Counted from the stretch's first letter, positions 49,887 through 60,166 are shown. The stretch: 64,000 bases of DNA from Nocardioides luteus (GCF_015752315.1 NZ_JADOVJ010000001.1:4952501-5016500), one strand, 5' to 3'. Numbers and translations: made by a program. Notes: generated from the sequence alone by a model not told the origin.

Positions 49887-50798
49887 TCAGTGTGACCCGG
49901 GCGCCTCGTCCAAGACCCTTTCCGTCGTCAGCGATGTCCGCAGGGCATGAGCCAGCTCGACCGCCCGCGTCAACGGTTCCGAGCGACGTCGCGCCGCCCA
50001 GGCGACACCCACCTCGCTCGGCCCGAGACCGGTGACCTCTTTCGCGATCACGTCGGGCCGGGAGTAGAACCGTGCGGTGGAGGCAGGCAGGAACGCGACG
50101 CCGAGCCCGAGGGCGACCTGCTCCAGCTTCACCTCGACCTCGTGGGGATAGCTCGGCGCCACGGATACGGGCAGACCTCTCCGGAGACGCGCTTCACGCC
50201 ACTCCGGTACGGCGTCCGGCGACTGCAGCAGCTCGAGCTCGGCCACGGCGTCCATGTCGAGCGCGCCGCGGTCGGCCAACGGATGCGTACGCGGCAGCAC
50301 TGCCAGTCGGTGCTCGGCGAACAGCGGCTGCACGGTCAGTCCGCGGGTCGGTACCGGCAGACGCACAAGGCCCAGGTCCACGCGGCCGTCGAGGATGGTC
50401 TCGACCTGGTCGTCCCAGCTGGTGCGCACCGTGCTGACCTCGAGGGCCGGGAACGCGGCGCGCAGTCCCTGCAGGATCGGGGTGGCCAGCAGGCCGGGCA
50501 TGAACCCGACCACCAGACGCTGGGTTCCGCGCGCGGCTTGCCGGCCGCGTCGCTGAAGAGCCGCCGCGGACTGCAGCATCGCCTGCGCGTCCGGAAGCAG
50601 CTCGCGGCCGGCTTCGGTGAGGGAGGTACCCCTGCTGGATCGCTCGAACAGAGGCACCCCCAGCTCCCGCTCCAGGAGCGCGATCTGACGGCTGAGGACC
50701 GGCTGGGTGACATGCAGGCGCTCGGCGGCACGGCCGAAGTTCAGCTCCGCAGCCACGACCACGAAGTACTCCACGCGCCGCAGGCTCAACTCGCTCAC
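49887..50798 (-). CDS. LysR-family transcriptional regulator
   Basis: A 303-residue regulator. The N-terminal HTH reads F-V-V-V-A-A-E-L-N-F-G-R-A-A-E-R-L-H-V-T-Q-P-V-L-S-R-Q-I, then L-G-V-P-L-F-E-R-S-S-R-G-T-S-L-T-E-A-G. The effector domain has the usual G-R-V-D-L-G-L-V-R segment. It is upstream of and in the same direction as the SDR gene, unlike most LysR proteins, which are divergent from their targets. Ligand unknown. Confidence 0.9.
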   Translation of the reverse strand: MSELSLRRVEYFVVVAAELNFGRAAERLHVTQPVLSRQIALLERELGVPLFERSSRGTSLTEAGRELLPDAQAMLQSAAALQRRGRQAARGTQRLVVGFMPGLLATPILQGLRAAFPALEVSTVRTSWDDQVETILDGRVDLGLVRLPVPTRGLTVQPLFAEHRLAVLPRTHPLADRGALDMDAVAELELLQSPDAVPEWREARLRRGLPVSVAPSYPHEVEVKLEQVALGLGVAFLPASTARFYSRPDVIAKEVTGLGPSEVGVAWAARRRSEPLTRAVELAHALRTSLTTERVLDEAPGSH

Positions 50799-50856
50799 AC
50801 CGGAATGTTCTCAAACACGGCCAGCCTCGCCTCCTCGATCACCAGCGGCGGCTGAC

Positions 50857-51531
50857 CTAGGCCGAAGAGCCCTCCATCTCCTTCCGCGGAGGTGGCGGAC
50901 CCTTCGGTGCGGGCGAGATTCGAGGAGGTTCGACGGGCGGGGTGAGACCGTGGGCGATCGCCCAGCTGACCGCCTGGCTGCGAGTGGTGACATGGATCTT
51001 TCGGTAGGCCCGCCGGATGTGGCTCTTGAGCGTGTTTCCGCTCATGGCGAGCCTCTTCGCGATCTCCTGGTTGGGCAGCCCCTGGGTGATCAGCTTGAGG
51101 ACCTCGATCTCCCGGACCGTGAGCCCGGCTGCGGCGCCTTGCCGGTCGCTCGGGGGCTCGTTGATCGGCTCGCCGGCGGCGGTGCGTTCGATGCTGCGTA
51201 CGAGCTCGGCGGCGTCCGCGCTCATCGAGATCCAGGCCCTGGCGCCCAGTGCGTAGGCCTGGGCGTGCAGGTCGGGGCGGAGGTCTCGGCTGTAGATCAG
51301 CACCTTCGCATCGGTCTCGTGCAGCAGGTGGGCGAGTTCACGCTCACCGTCGAGGAACAGGCCGTAGGTGTCGTACACGATCAGGTCGAAGCCGGTCGTG
51401 TCGCTGCGGGCGGACGGAAGGGCGGTCACGACCACGCGGTCGGGGTAGTCGTCGAGCATCGAGGTGATTCCGCGTTCGACGACTTCCTGCGGGCTGACCA
51501 CGGCTACGCGCACCGGTCCTGACATCGACAT
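50857..51531 (-). CDS. Orphan NarL/LuxR-type response regulator
   Basis: A 224-residue regulator without a kinase gene nearby. The receiver domain is degenerate: a likely phospho-acceptor is D in I-V-Y-D-T-Y, but the N-terminal acidic pair is replaced (V-V-S-P-Q-E) and the usual Lys motif reads I-Y-S-R-D/S-M-S-A-D. The LuxR HTH is intact (L-T-V-R-E-I-E-V-L-K-L-I-T-Q-G-L-P-N-Q-E-I-A). The C-terminal tail is Pro/Lys rich. Probably active without classic phosphorylation. Confidence 0.82.
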   Translation of the reverse strand: MSMSGPVRVAVVSPQEVVERGITSMLDDYPDRVVVTALPSARSDTTGFDLIVYDTYGLFLDGERELAHLLHETDAKVLIYSRDLRPDLHAQAYALGARAWISMSADAAELVRSIERTAAGEPINEPPSDRQGAAAGLTVREIEVLKLITQGLPNQEIAKRLAMSGNTLKSHIRRAYRKIHVTTRSQAVSWAIAHGLTPPVEPPRISPAPKGPPPPRKEMEGSSA

Positions 51532-51616
51532 GAGCTGACGATCTCAGACCGGAGAGGCTGGCGGACCCGAACGGCTGTTCTAACCCATTTCAGGGGTACG
51601 AAGCGGGGCCGTGTCG

Positions 51617-52351
51617 TCAGCCGCGGCCGGCGTACGGCATCCCGGTCGCGAGGATGGTCATCGTGGGCACGCTGACGCCGAGCGGCAGCTGGGCCATGGC
51701 GACCACGGCGTCGGCGACGTGCTGGGGGTCGAAGGTGGGCTCGGGGCGTACGGCGCCGTCGGCCTGACGGGCGCCGACGGCGATGCCCGCGGTCATGTCG
51801 GTGGCCGCGTTGCCGATGTCGATCTGGCCGACCGCGATGTCGTGGGCCCGGCCGTCGAGGGCGAGCGAGCGGGTGAGGCCGGTGATCGCGTGCTTGGAGG
51901 TGGTGTAGGCCGCGCTGCCGGGGCGGGGTACGTGGGCGGAGATCGAGCCGTTGTTGATGATCCGCCCGCCGCGCGGCTCCTGCCGCTTCATCTGCGCGAA
52001 CGCCTCGCGGGCGCACAGGAAGGAGCCGGTGACATTGACGGCCAGCGTCGCCGCGAACTCCTGCGGCGCGACCTCGTCGGGATCCCCGCTCGGGCCGAAG
52101 GTGCCGGCGTTGTTGACCAACAGGTCCACGCGGCCCCACATCCCGACGACGGCGGCGAACGCCGCCTCCACCTGAGCCGCGTCGGCGACGTCGGTCGGCA
52201 GCACGAGGGACCGCGCCATCACCGACGCGGTCTCCTCGAGCGAGGCCTTGGTCCGCCCGAGCAGCGCGACCTGGAAGCCGGCCCCGTCCAAGGCCTGGGC
52301 GATCACCCTGCCCAGGCCCGAGCCGGCGCCGGTGACGACCGCGACGGGCAT
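51617..52351 (-). CDS. SDR family oxidoreductase
   Basis: A 244-residue classical SDR. Cofactor loop G-A-G-S-G-L-G, N-N-A-G, catalytic Ser in N-G-S-I-S and Y-T-T-S-K are all present. ATG 52351 overlaps the stop of the ureidoglycine aminohydrolase gene by one base, so it is the last gene of the allantoin operon. It may oxidise a pathway intermediate such as ureidoglycolate (known ureidoglycolate dehydrogenases belong to another family), or be unrelated. Substrate inferred only by context. Confidence 0.82.
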   Translation of the reverse strand: MPVAVVTGAGSGLGRVIAQALDGAGFQVALLGRTKASLEETASVMARSLVLPTDVADAAQVEAAFAAVVGMWGRVDLLVNNAGTFGPSGDPDEVAPQEFAATLAVNVTGSFLCAREAFAQMKRQEPRGGRIINNGSISAHVPRPGSAAYTTSKHAITGLTRSLALDGRAHDIAVGQIDIGNAATDMTAGIAVGARQADGAVRPEPTFDPQHVADAVVAMAQLPLGVSVPTMTILATGMPYAGRG

Positions 52352-53184
52352 CAGCCGAACTGCCGCGAGAGGACCGCGTGCCGGTTGACGTCCTTGTAGA
52401 GCAGGTAGCGAAACCGGCCGGGTCCACCGGCGTAGCAGGCCTGCGGACAGAAGGCGCGCAGCCACATGAAGTCGCCCTCCTGCACCTCCACCCAGTCCTT
52501 GTTGAGCAGGTAGACGGCCTTGCCCTCGAGGACGTAGAGCCCGTGCTCCATCACGTGCGTCTCCGGGAACGGGATCGCGCCGCCGGGCTCGAAGCTGACG
52601 ATGTTGACGTGCATGTCGTGGCGTACGTCATCGGGGTCGACGAAGCGCTGCGTCTTCCAGGCGCCGTTGGTGCCGGGCATCTCGCCGCCGGGCACGTCGA
52701 CCTCGTTGGTGACGAACGGCTCCGGTACGTCGATGCCCTCGACCCGCTGGTAGGCCTTCCGGATCCAATGGAAGCGGGCGACCTGGTCGCTGGTGTTGTG
52801 GAGCGTCCAGGCGGAGCCGGGCGGCAGGAACGCGTAGCCGCCCGGGGCGAGGTCGTGCTTCTCGCCCTCGATCGAGAGCGTCAGGGCACCCTCGACCACG
52901 AACAGGACACCCTCGGCGACGGGGTCGAGCTCGGGCTTGTCGCTGCCGCCGCCGGGCGAGACCTCGACGATGTACTGGGAGAACGTCTCGGCGAAGCCCG
53001 AGAGCGGCCGGGCGATCACCCACAGCCGGGTGCCCTCCCAGAACGGGAGCTTGCTGGTGACGATGTCGCGCATGGTGCCACGGGGGAGCACGGCGTACGC
53101 CTCGGTGAAGACCGCCCGGTCGGTGGTCAGCTCCCGCTGCGACGGGTGGCCGCCGGTCGGGGCGTAGTAGCGAGGTTCGCTCAT
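52351..53184 (-). CDS. allE: (S)-ureidoglycine aminohydrolase (bicupin)
   Basis: A 277-residue bicupin that hydrolyses (S)-ureidoglycine to (S)-ureidoglycolate and ammonia. Cupin 1 holds [10 protein letters not shown] and [10 protein letters not shown]; cupin 2 holds [16 protein letters not shown], the Mn ligands, and [11 protein letters not shown]. The N-terminus ([12 protein letters not shown]) is typical. ATG 53184 overlaps the allantoinase stop (4 bases). Its substrate is made by allantoate amidohydrolase, not found in this window. Confidence 0.92.
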   Translation of the reverse strand: MSEPRYYAPTGGHPSQRELTTDRAVFTEAYAVLPRGTMRDIVTSKLPFWEGTRLWVIARPLSGFAETFSQYIVEVSPGGGSDKPELDPVAEGVLFVVEGALTLSIEGEKHDLAPGGYAFLPPGSAWTLHNTSDQVARFHWIRKAYQRVEGIDVPEPFVTNEVDVPGGEMPGTNGAWKTQRFVDPDDVRHDMHVNIVSFEPGGAIPFPETHVMEHGLYVLEGKAVYLLNKDWVEVQEGDFMWLRAFCPQACYAGGPGRFRYLLYKDVNRHAVLSRQFG

Positions 53185-54533
53185 GGTCGGGCTCCTTCGG
53201 TGGTGACTCTGCTGAGCAGCCGGCCCTGGGGCGCGGCCTCGATGTCGATCTTCTCGCCGCGCAGCCAGGTCTGACGGACAACACCTGCGAGGGCGCGGCC
53301 GTGGTAGGGCGTGACGGCGTTCTTGTGATGGAGCCGCGCGGCGTCGACGACGAAGGTGTCGTCGGGGGCGAGGACGGCGAAGTCGGCGTCGTGGCCGACC
53401 GCGATCTGCCCCTTGCTGGTCAGCCCGGCATGACGGGCGGGGGCCGCAGACATCCAGCGGGCGATGTCGGTGAGGGCGAAGCCACGGGCCCGGGCCTCGG
53501 TCCAGACCGCCGCCAGGCCGAGCTGGAGCGAGGAGATGCCGCCCCAGGCGACGCCGAAGTCGCCGGTGTCGAGGGCCTTCAGGTCCGGCGTCGAGGGCGA
53601 GTGGTCGGTGACGACCATGTCGATGACGCCGTCGCGCAGGCCCTGCCAGAGCAGCTCGCGGTTGGCCGCCTCCCGGATCGGCGGGCAGCATTTGTACTGC
53701 GTCGCACCGTCCGGGATCTCCTCCGCGGCGAAGGTCAGGTAGTGGGGGCAGGTCTCGGCCGTGATCGGGACCCCGTCGCGACGGGCCGAGGCCAGCATGG
53801 CGAGCACGTCGGAGCTGGAGACGTGCAGGATGTGGACGCGGCAGCCGGTCCACCGGGCCAGCTCGATCACCTGGGCGATGGCCAGGTTCTCGGCGCCCCG
53901 CGGGCGGCTGTGCAGGAATCGCTCGTACGCCCCGCCGTCCGCCGCCGGCGCGTGCTCGATCGCGTGGGCGTCCTCGGCGTGCACGATCAGCAGGCCGTCG
54001 AAGGAATGGATCTCGCGCATCGCCTGCTCGAGCTGCTCGGCGTCGAGCGGCGGGAACTCGTCGACGCCCGAGTGCAGCAGAAAGCACTTGAAGCCGGAGA
54101 CGCCCGCCTCGTGCAGGGGTCGCAGCTCGGCGACGTTGCCCGGGATGGCACCGCCCCAGAAGCCGACGTCGACGAAGGCCTGGCTGGCGGCGGTCTTGCG
54201 CTTGAGGTCGAGCGCCGGAAGGTCGCAGGTGGGCGGGATGCTGTTGAGCGGCATGTCGACGATGGTGGTGACCCCACCCGCGGCCGCGGCCCGGGTCGCG
54301 GAGGCGAAGCCCTCCCACTCAGTCCGGCCGGGGTCGTTGACGTGCACATGGGCGTCGACGACGCCCGGCATCAGCACCTCGTCGTCGGCGAGCTCGACCA
54401 CGCGGTCCGCGGTCAGGTCCCCCGGCTCGACCGCGACGATCCGCCCGTCGCTGATGCCGACGCTGCCTGCTGTCTCACCGTCCGGGGTCACCATCCGCGC
54501 CGCGCGGATGACGACATCGAGATCTCGACTCAC
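53181..54533 (-). CDS. allB: Allantoinase
   Basis: A 450-residue cyclic amidohydrolase that opens allantoin to allantoate. Metal ligands: D-A-H-V-H-V-N near residue 60, the carboxylated Lys in G-F-K-C-F-L, His in I-V-H-A-E-D and H-I-L-H-V-S-S, and D in V-T-D-H-S-P. The [14 protein letters not shown] form is allantoinase-like rather than dihydroorotase. GTG 54533 overlaps the FAH gene stop by four bases (GTGA). Second gene of the operon. Confidence 0.92.
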   Translation of the reverse strand: MSRDLDVVIRAARMVTPDGETAGSVGISDGRIVAVEPGDLTADRVVELADDEVLMPGVVDAHVHVNDPGRTEWEGFASATRAAAAGGVTTIVDMPLNSIPPTCDLPALDLKRKTAASQAFVDVGFWGGAIPGNVAELRPLHEAGVSGFKCFLLHSGVDEFPPLDAEQLEQAMREIHSFDGLLIVHAEDAHAIEHAPAADGGAYERFLHSRPRGAENLAIAQVIELARWTGCRVHILHVSSSDVLAMLASARRDGVPITAETCPHYLTFAAEEIPDGATQYKCCPPIREAANRELLWQGLRDGVIDMVVTDHSPSTPDLKALDTGDFGVAWGGISSLQLGLAAVWTEARARGFALTDIARWMSAAPARHAGLTSKGQIAVGHDADFAVLAPDDTFVVDAARLHHKNAVTPYHGRALAGVVRQTWLRGEKIDIEAAPQGRLLSRVTTEGARP

Positions 54534-55414
54534 ACCTTCACCTCTGCCTCATCGACTGCCTCTTCGACTGCCACCACCCGCGTACGCTGGCGCCCGAGGC
54601 CAGTCACCTCGGCCTCCACCACGTGCCCCTCCCGCAGGAAGGGCCGGGGCTCGGGCCGCAACGCTGCGACCCCGCCAGGCGTCCCGGTCAGCACCAGGTC
54701 GCCGGGTTCGAGTGTCATCAGCGTACTGAGGAAGGCGAGGACCTCACCGACGCCGTAGGCCATCCGGGCGGTCGTTCCGTGCTGTCGCAGCTCGCCGTCG
54801 ACCCACAGCTGCAGGCCGAGGTCCTGCGGGTCGCCCACGGCGTCGGGTGTGACCAGCCACGGACCGATGGGCGTGAAGGTGTCGGCGCACTTCCCCTTCG
54901 CCCAGGTCGGCCCGGCCGCGATCCGTGCCCGCTCGCTGACGTCGTCGGCCGTCAGATAGCCACCGACCGCGGCCAGCGCCTGCCGCGGATCGCGGCACCG
55001 GGAGAGCCGGCGCCCGACCACGACGCCCAGCTCGACCTCGTAGTCGGTCATCGTCGACCCGGGTGGCAGCTCGATCTCGTCGTGAGGCCCCACGACCGTC
55101 GTCGACGGCTTGAGGAAGACCACCGGCTCCTCCGGGATCGCGACCCCGGCCTCCTCGGCATGGTCCTCGTAGTTGAGCCCGACCCCGACGACCTTGCCCG
55201 GTCTTGCCACCGGCGGTCCGATCCGGGTGTCGTCGGGGACTCTCGGAAGGCGGCCTGATGCGACTGCCGCTCTGACCGAGGCGAGCCGCTCGGGGTCGCC
55301 CAGCAGGTTCCCGTCGATCGCCGGTACGACAGCCGACAGGTCGCGCAGGATGTCGTGGTCGTCGAGAGCGACGGGGCGTTCCTGCCCCGGCGGTCCCACG
55401 CTCAGCAGTCTCAT
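54530..55414 (-). CDS. Fumarylacetoacetate hydrolase family protein, candidate ureidoglycolate lyase
   Basis: A 294-residue FAH-fold protein. The metal site is seen in [32 protein letters not shown] and F-T-P-I-G-P-W, with G-T-P-G-G-V near the end. First gene of the operon with allantoinase and ureidoglycine aminohydrolase, so a role as ureidoglycolate lyase (glyoxylate plus urea) is a natural inference. Other FAH activities (oxaloacetate tautomerase, acylpyruvase) cannot be excluded. Confidence 0.85.
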   Translation of the reverse strand: MRLLSVGPPGQERPVALDDHDILRDLSAVVPAIDGNLLGDPERLASVRAAVASGRLPRVPDDTRIGPPVARPGKVVGVGLNYEDHAEEAGVAIPEEPVVFLKPSTTVVGPHDEIELPPGSTMTDYEVELGVVVGRRLSRCRDPRQALAAVGGYLTADDVSERARIAAGPTWAKGKCADTFTPIGPWLVTPDAVGDPQDLGLQLWVDGELRQHGTTARMAYGVGEVLAFLSTLMTLEPGDLVLTGTPGGVAALRPEPRPFLREGHVVEAEVTGLGRQRTRVVAVEEAVDEAEVKV

Positions 55415-55432
55415 GTCGCCTCCTCGGATGTC

Positions 55433-55450
55433 GACCGAGGTATCTCGGTC
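55433..55450. promoter_or_regulatory. Palindromic operator candidate 1, allantoin operon
   Basis: GACCGAG-GTAT-CTCGGTC, a perfect 7+4+7 palindrome 19 bases upstream of the FAH gene start, at the allantoin operon promoter. The same ACCGAG-NTAN-CTCGGT core recurs at 55496-55511. Confidence 0.65.
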
Positions 55451-55491
55451 TGGTTGCTGTTCCCTCGTTGAACTCCACGAGGTAGGTGCGC

Positions 55492-55515
55492 GCTCACCGA
55501 GTTACCTCGGTGAGC
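55492..55515. promoter_or_regulatory. Palindromic operator candidate 2 / hairpin at the end of glxK
   Basis: GCTCACCGAG-TTAC-CTCGGTGAGC, perfect 10+4+10. It overlaps the stop and last codons of the glycerate kinase gene and could serve as its terminator, but shares the ACCGAG-N4-CTCGGT core with the site 62 bases away, which supports an operator pair. Confidence 0.65.
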
Positions 55516-56624
55516 ATTCCGACGGCGATCCGCTCGGCGATCTGCTCGAGCAGAGCCGCTGCGTCGGTCAGGCAGCGCTGCCGGTCGGGCTCGACGTCCA
55601 CCAGGGCGTACGCCGCCCCGATCCCGGCCGCCCGCAGCCGGTCGTGGTCCAGGTGGTTGACCCCGCAGACCGCCACGACCGGGACGCCGGCGCGGGCAGC
55701 CGTGGCGGCGACGCCGGCCGGGGCCTTGCCGTGCAGGGTCTGCTCGTCGAGCGCCCCCTCCCCGGTGACGACGAGGGTCGCGCCGTCCAGTGCCGCGGCG
55801 AAGCCGACCAGCTCGAGCACGAGGTCGATCCCCGAGCGGAGCTCGGCGCCGAGGAGGGCGACGGCGGCGAAGCCGACCCCGCCTGCAGCCCCGGCGCCCG
55901 GATGATCCCGGCGATCGGCACCGGTCGCCTCTGCGACGACGTCGGCCCAGTGCGCGAGCGCGGCGTCGAGGCGGCGTACCTGGTCGGGATCGGCACCCTT
56001 CTGCGGCCCGTAGACCGCGGCCGCGCCGCGGGGGCCGGTGAGCGGGTTGTCGACGTCGCAGGCGACGGTGATCTCGACCCCCTCGACCCGACGGCGGAGC
56101 TCGGCGAGGTCGAGCCGGGCCGCCTGCTCCAGGCCGGCTCCGCCGTCGGGCACCGGCGCGTCGGCCGCGGTGAGCAGCCGGGCACCGAGCCCGCGGAGCA
56201 GACCCGCTCCCCCGTCGGTGCTGGCACTGCCGCCGATGCCGAGCACCACCCGGCGACAGCCGGCATCGATCGCGGCCGCCATCACCTGGCCGGCCCCGAG
56301 GCTGGAGGCGCCCAGTGGATCGGGCGCCCCCGGCAGCCGGGCGAGCCCGGCCGCATCGGCGAGCTCCACGACCGCGACGTCATCGCGCCGGGCGTACGCC
56401 GTCTCGACCGGCGACCCGGTCGGTCCGGTCACGGTCACCGGCACCAGCGTGAAGCCGGCGGACTCGGCCGCCGCGAGGGTGCCGTCGCCGCCGTCGGCGA
56501 CCGGGATCGCGTCGACGACCACACCGGGACGCCCCCGGCGCATCCCGGCGCTCACCGCCGCCGCGACCTCGGCGGCGGTGAGCGATCCCTTGAACTTGTC
56601 GGAGGCGACCAGGACTCTGACCAT
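55494..56624 (-). CDS. glxK: Glycerate kinase
   Basis: A 376-residue glycerate kinase (GlxK/GarK family). It phosphorylates glycerate to feed glyoxylate carbon into glycolysis. Family marks: V-A-S-D-K-F-K-G-S-L-T-A, P-V-A-D-G-G-D-G-T, G-I-G-G-S-A-S-T-D-G-G-A-G and V-T-G-E-G-A-L-D-E-Q-T-L-H-G-K. It is the last gene of the hyi-glxR-gcl-glxK operon, starting three bases after gcl. Confidence 0.92.
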   Translation of the reverse strand: MVRVLVASDKFKGSLTAAEVAAAVSAGMRRGRPGVVVDAIPVADGGDGTLAAAESAGFTLVPVTVTGPTGSPVETAYARRDDVAVVELADAAGLARLPGAPDPLGASSLGAGQVMAAAIDAGCRRVVLGIGGSASTDGGAGLLRGLGARLLTAADAPVPDGGAGLEQAARLDLAELRRRVEGVEITVACDVDNPLTGPRGAAAVYGPQKGADPDQVRRLDAALAHWADVVAEATGADRRDHPGAGAAGGVGFAAVALLGAELRSGIDLVLELVGFAAALDGATLVVTGEGALDEQTLHGKAPAGVAATAARAGVPVVAVCGVNHLDHDRLRAAGIGAAYALVDVEPDRQRCLTDAAALLEQIAERIAVGMLTEVTR

Positions 56625-56627
56625 GAG

Positions 56628-58403
56628 TCAGTCCAGCGGGACGAGCGCGGTCGGGGCGTGCTCACCACGCTCGGCGAGCTCCTCGAACTCGACGACACCG
56701 TCGATCTCGACGCCCATCGAGACGTTGGTGACGCGCTCGAGGATGACCTCGATCAGCACCGGGACCCGATACTCCGCCTGAAGCGCCTTGGCCTTCTCGA
56801 AGGCGGCACCCAGATCGCTCGGGTCGGTGACTCGGATCGCCTTGCAGCCCAGGCCCTCGGCGACCTTGAGGTGGTCGACGCCGTAGCCGTCGACCTCGGG
56901 GCTGTTGACGTTGTCGAAGGCGAGCTGGACGCAGTAGTCCATCTCGAACCCGCGCTGGGCCTGGCGGATCAGGCCGAGGTAGGAGTTGTTCACGACGACG
57001 TGGATGTAGGGGATGTTGAACTGGGCGCCGACCGCCAGCTCCTCGATCAGGAACTGGAAGTCGTAGTCGCCCGAGAGCGCGACGACCTGGCCGTCGGGGA
57101 CGGCGGTCGCGACGCCGAGGGCCGCCGGCAGGGTCCAGCCGAGCGGGCCCGCCTGACCTGCGTTGATCCAGTGCCGCGGCTGGTAGACGTGCAGCAGCTG
57201 CGCGGCCTGGATCTGGGACAGGCCGATCGTGGTGACGTACCGGGTGTCGGCGCCGAAGGCGCGGTTCATCTCCTCGTAGACCCGCTGCGGCTTGATCGGG
57301 ACGTTGTCGAAGTGGGTCTTGCGGTGCAGGGTCCGCTTGCGCTCGGCGCACTCCTCGGCCCAGGCCGTACGGCTCGGGATCCGGCCCGCGCCCGCCCACT
57401 CCCGGGCGACCTCGACGAGCACCTCGAGCGCCGCGCGGGCGTCGGAGACGATCGAGTAGTCCGGCGCGAAGACGCGGCCGATCTGGGTCGGCTCGATGTC
57501 GATGTGCACGAACGTACGTCCCCGGGTGTACGTCTCGACCGAGCCGGTGTGGCGGTTGGCCCAGCGGTTGCCGATGCCGAGGACGAAGTCGCTGGCCAGC
57601 ATGGTCGCGTTGCCGTAGCGGTGCGACGTCTGCAGACCGACCATGCCCGCGTTGAGCGCGTGGTCGTCCGGGATCGTGCCCCAGCCCATCAGCGTCGGGA
57701 CGACCGGGACGCCGGTGACCTCGGCGAGCTCGACCAGCAGGTCGGCGGCGTCGGCGTTGATCACGCCTCCGCCCGCGACGATCAGCGGCCGCTCGGCGGC
57801 CAGCATCATCGTGAGCGCCTTCTCCGCCTGGGCACGGCTGGCCGTCGGCCGGGCGATCGGCAGGGGCTCGTACGTCTCGATGTCGAAGTCGATCTCGGCC
57901 AGCTGGACGTCGAGCGGTAGGTCGATCAGGACCGGGCCGGGACGGCCCTCGCGCATCAGCCGGAAGGCCTTCTGGAAGGTGCCGGGGACCTGGGCGGGCT
58001 CCATCACGGTGACCGCCATCTTGGTGAGCGGCCCGGCGATGGCGGCGATGTCGACGGCCTGGAAGTCCTCCTTGTGGAGCTTCGCGACCGGCGCCTGACC
58101 GGTGATGCACAGGATCGGGATCGAGTCGGCGGAGGCCGAGTAGAGGCCGGTGATCATGTCGGTGCCGGCGGGACCGGAGGTGCCGATGCAGACGCCGATG
58201 TTGCCGGCCTTGGCCCGGGTGTAGCCCTCGGCCATGTGGGAGGCCGCCTCGACGTGGCGGGCGAGCACATGCTGGAGCCCGCCGTGCTTGCGCATCGCGC
58301 TGTAGAACGGGTTGATCGCGGCACCCGGGAGGCCGAACAGCTGGGTCGCGCCCTCCTTCTCCAAGATCAGGACGGCGGCGTCGACCGCGCGCATGCGTGC
58401 CAT
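56628..58403 (-). CDS. gcl: Glyoxylate carboligase (tartronate-semialdehyde synthase)
   Basis: A 591-residue ThDP enzyme joining two glyoxylates to tartronate semialdehyde and CO2. It follows E. coli Gcl closely: [18 protein letters not shown], and V51 (A-R-H-V51-E-A-A-S-H) in place of the usual ThDP Glu, a Gcl hallmark. The ThDP motif is G-D-Y-D-F-Q-F followed by N-N-S-Y-L-G. ATG 58403 lies one base after the glxR stop. Confidence 0.95.
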   Translation of the reverse strand: MARMRAVDAAVLILEKEGATQLFGLPGAAINPFYSAMRKHGGLQHVLARHVEAASHMAEGYTRAKAGNIGVCIGTSGPAGTDMITGLYSASADSIPILCITGQAPVAKLHKEDFQAVDIAAIAGPLTKMAVTVMEPAQVPGTFQKAFRLMREGRPGPVLIDLPLDVQLAEIDFDIETYEPLPIARPTASRAQAEKALTMMLAAERPLIVAGGGVINADAADLLVELAEVTGVPVVPTLMGWGTIPDDHALNAGMVGLQTSHRYGNATMLASDFVLGIGNRWANRHTGSVETYTRGRTFVHIDIEPTQIGRVFAPDYSIVSDARAALEVLVEVAREWAGAGRIPSRTAWAEECAERKRTLHRKTHFDNVPIKPQRVYEEMNRAFGADTRYVTTIGLSQIQAAQLLHVYQPRHWINAGQAGPLGWTLPAALGVATAVPDGQVVALSGDYDFQFLIEELAVGAQFNIPYIHVVVNNSYLGLIRQAQRGFEMDYCVQLAFDNVNSPEVDGYGVDHLKVAEGLGCKAIRVTDPSDLGAAFEKAKALQAEYRVPVLIEVILERVTNVSMGVEIDGVVEFEELAERGEHAPTALVPLD

Positions 58404-58404
58404 G

Positions 58405-59298
58405 TCAGTTCTCCCCCTTCGTGACGGAGCCGCTCAGCCGCTCGACGCCCCGCAGCAGGGCCGAGTGGTCCAGGCCGCCGTCGCCGTTGGCCCGCGCGCT
58501 CGCCATCAGCTGGGCGACCAGGGAGCCGAGCGGGACCACCACGCCGGCCTCGCGGGCGGCGGCGGTGACGATCCCCATGTCCTTGTGGTGCAGGTCGATC
58601 CGGAAGCCGGGCTGGAAGGAGCGGGTCAGCATGTTCTCCTTCTTCTGGTTGAGAACGGCCGAGCCGGCGAGCCCGCCGCCGAGCACCTCGAGGGCAGCCT
58701 TGGTGTCCACGCCATACGCCTCGAGGAAGACGACCGCCTCGGAGAGCGCCTGGATGTTGGCGGCGACGATGAGCTGGTTGGCCGCCTTGACCGTCTGGCC
58801 GGCGCCGCTCGGGCCGACGTGGACGATGGTCTTGCCGACCGCGTCGAAGAGCGGCTTCGCGGTGGCGAAGTCGTCGGCCGAGCCGCCGACCATGATCGAG
58901 AGGGCCGCGTTCTTCGCGCCGGCCTCGCCACCGGAGACCGGGGCGTCGAGGATGCGGAAGCCGCGGGCGGTGGCCTGCTCGGCGAGCGCCGTGGTCACGT
59001 CGGGCCGGATGCTGGAGAAGTCGATGATCAGCGCGCCGGTCGGGGCGCTCTCGAAGACGCCGCCCTCGGCCGCGAGGACCTCCTCGACGTGGGGCGAGTC
59101 CGGCACCATGACGCAGACGACCTCGGCGTCGCGGCAGGCGTCGGCGGTGGACTCGGCGGCCCGGCCGCCCGCCTCGACGAGGACCTTCGCCCGCTCGGTC
59201 GAGTGGTCGTAGCCGGCGACGGTGTGGCCGGCCTCGGCCAGGTGGACGGCCATCGGGTTGCCCATGATGCCGAGGCCGATGAATGCGATGTTGGTCAT
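58405..59298 (-). CDS. glxR: 2-hydroxy-3-oxopropionate (tartronate semialdehyde) reductase
   Basis: A 297-residue beta-hydroxyacid dehydrogenase. The NAD(P) loop is [12 protein letters not shown], the substrate loop [10 protein letters not shown] and the catalytic Lys lies in K-A-A-N-Q-L. It reduces tartronate semialdehyde to D-glycerate. It lies between hyi and gcl in the operon, which fixes its role. Confidence 0.92.
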   Translation of the reverse strand: MTNIAFIGLGIMGNPMAVHLAEAGHTVAGYDHSTERAKVLVEAGGRAAESTADACRDAEVVCVMVPDSPHVEEVLAAEGGVFESAPTGALIIDFSSIRPDVTTALAEQATARGFRILDAPVSGGEAGAKNAALSIMVGGSADDFATAKPLFDAVGKTIVHVGPSGAGQTVKAANQLIVAANIQALSEAVVFLEAYGVDTKAALEVLGGGLAGSAVLNQKKENMLTRSFQPGFRIDLHHKDMGIVTAAAREAGVVVPLGSLVAQLMASARANGDGGLDHSALLRGVERLSGSVTKGEN

Positions 59299-59332
59299 GA
59301 TGTTCTCTCCTGCTGGATGGTCAGGGGGCGTG

Positions 59333-60154
59333 TCAGCGGGTGGCTGTCGCGGCGCTGCGGCGCTCGCGCGGCAGCCAGTCGAAGCTCTCGGCGGAGGTCG
59401 TGGCGGGCTTGTACTCCAGCCCGACCCACCCGGTGTAGCCGGCCGCCTCGAGGGCGGCGAGCTGCCGCTCGAGCGGAAGGTCGCCGCTGCCGGGCTCGTT
59501 GCGGCCCGGGGCGTCGGCGATCTGGACGTGCGCGATCCGTGCGGCGTACGCAGCGATCACCGCGTCGACGTCATCGCCGTTCACGGCGAGGTGGTAGAGG
59601 TCGGCGAGCAGGCCGACGTTGGGCTCGCCGGCTCGGTCGATCGCGGCCACCGCGTCGGCGGCGGTGAGCAGCGGATAGCGGTCGGCGCCGCTGACCGGCT
59701 CGACCAGCACGGTGCCGCCGATGCGGGCCGCGGCCCGGGCGGCCAGCGCGAGGTTCTCGGCGCCGAGCTCGTCCTGCGCCTCGGGGTCGGTGCCCTCGAT
59801 GCGGTTGCCGTAGAGCGCGTTGAACGCGGTGCAGCCGAGGCGCTCGCCGATGCCGATGGTGACGTCGATGTTGTCGCGGAACTCCGCCGACCGGGCCGGC
59901 CACGAGACCAGACCGCGGTCACCGGCGGGCATGTCGCCGGCGAAGAAGTTGAGGCCGACCAGGTGCACCCCGGCGTCCTGCACGGCGGCGACGAAGGCGT
60001 CCACGTCATTGTCGGACGGCACGGCCTCGGCGAACGGCCACCAGAACTCCACCGCGTCGAAGCCGGCGGCCTTCACCGCCGCGGGGCGCTCGAGGAGCGG
60101 GAGCTCGGTGAACAGGATCGAGCAGTTCACCTCGTAGCGGAGCTGGTGGGACAT
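59333..60154 (-). CDS. hyi: Hydroxypyruvate isomerase
   Basis: A 273-residue AP-endonuclease-2-like TIM barrel that interconverts hydroxypyruvate and tartronate semialdehyde. Family pattern: N-C-S-I-L-F-T-E-L-P-L-L-E-R, F-D-A-V-E-F-W-W-P-F, and metal/catalytic Glu in V-L-V-E-P-V-S and G-L-E-Y-K-P. ATG 60154 is chosen because AAGGA lies nine bases upstream; ATG 60163 sits too close to it. First gene of the operon, with two operator-like sites in its leader. Confidence 0.92.
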   Translation of the reverse strand: MSHQLRYEVNCSILFTELPLLERPAAVKAAGFDAVEFWWPFAEAVPSDNDVDAFVAAVQDAGVHLVGLNFFAGDMPAGDRGLVSWPARSAEFRDNIDVTIGIGERLGCTAFNALYGNRIEGTDPEAQDELGAENLALAARAAARIGGTVLVEPVSGADRYPLLTAADAVAAIDRAGEPNVGLLADLYHLAVNGDDVDAVIAAYAARIAHVQIADAPGRNEPGSGDLPLERQLAALEAAGYTGWVGLEYKPATTSAESFDWLPRERRSAATATR

Positions 60155-60166
60155 TCTCACCATTCC

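Noticed and set aside
55173..57920. 915-codon plus-strand open frame opposite glxK and gcl
   Set aside because: Lies antisense to clearly recognised genes, has an amino-acid composition typical of GC-rich shadow frames and no ribosome site.
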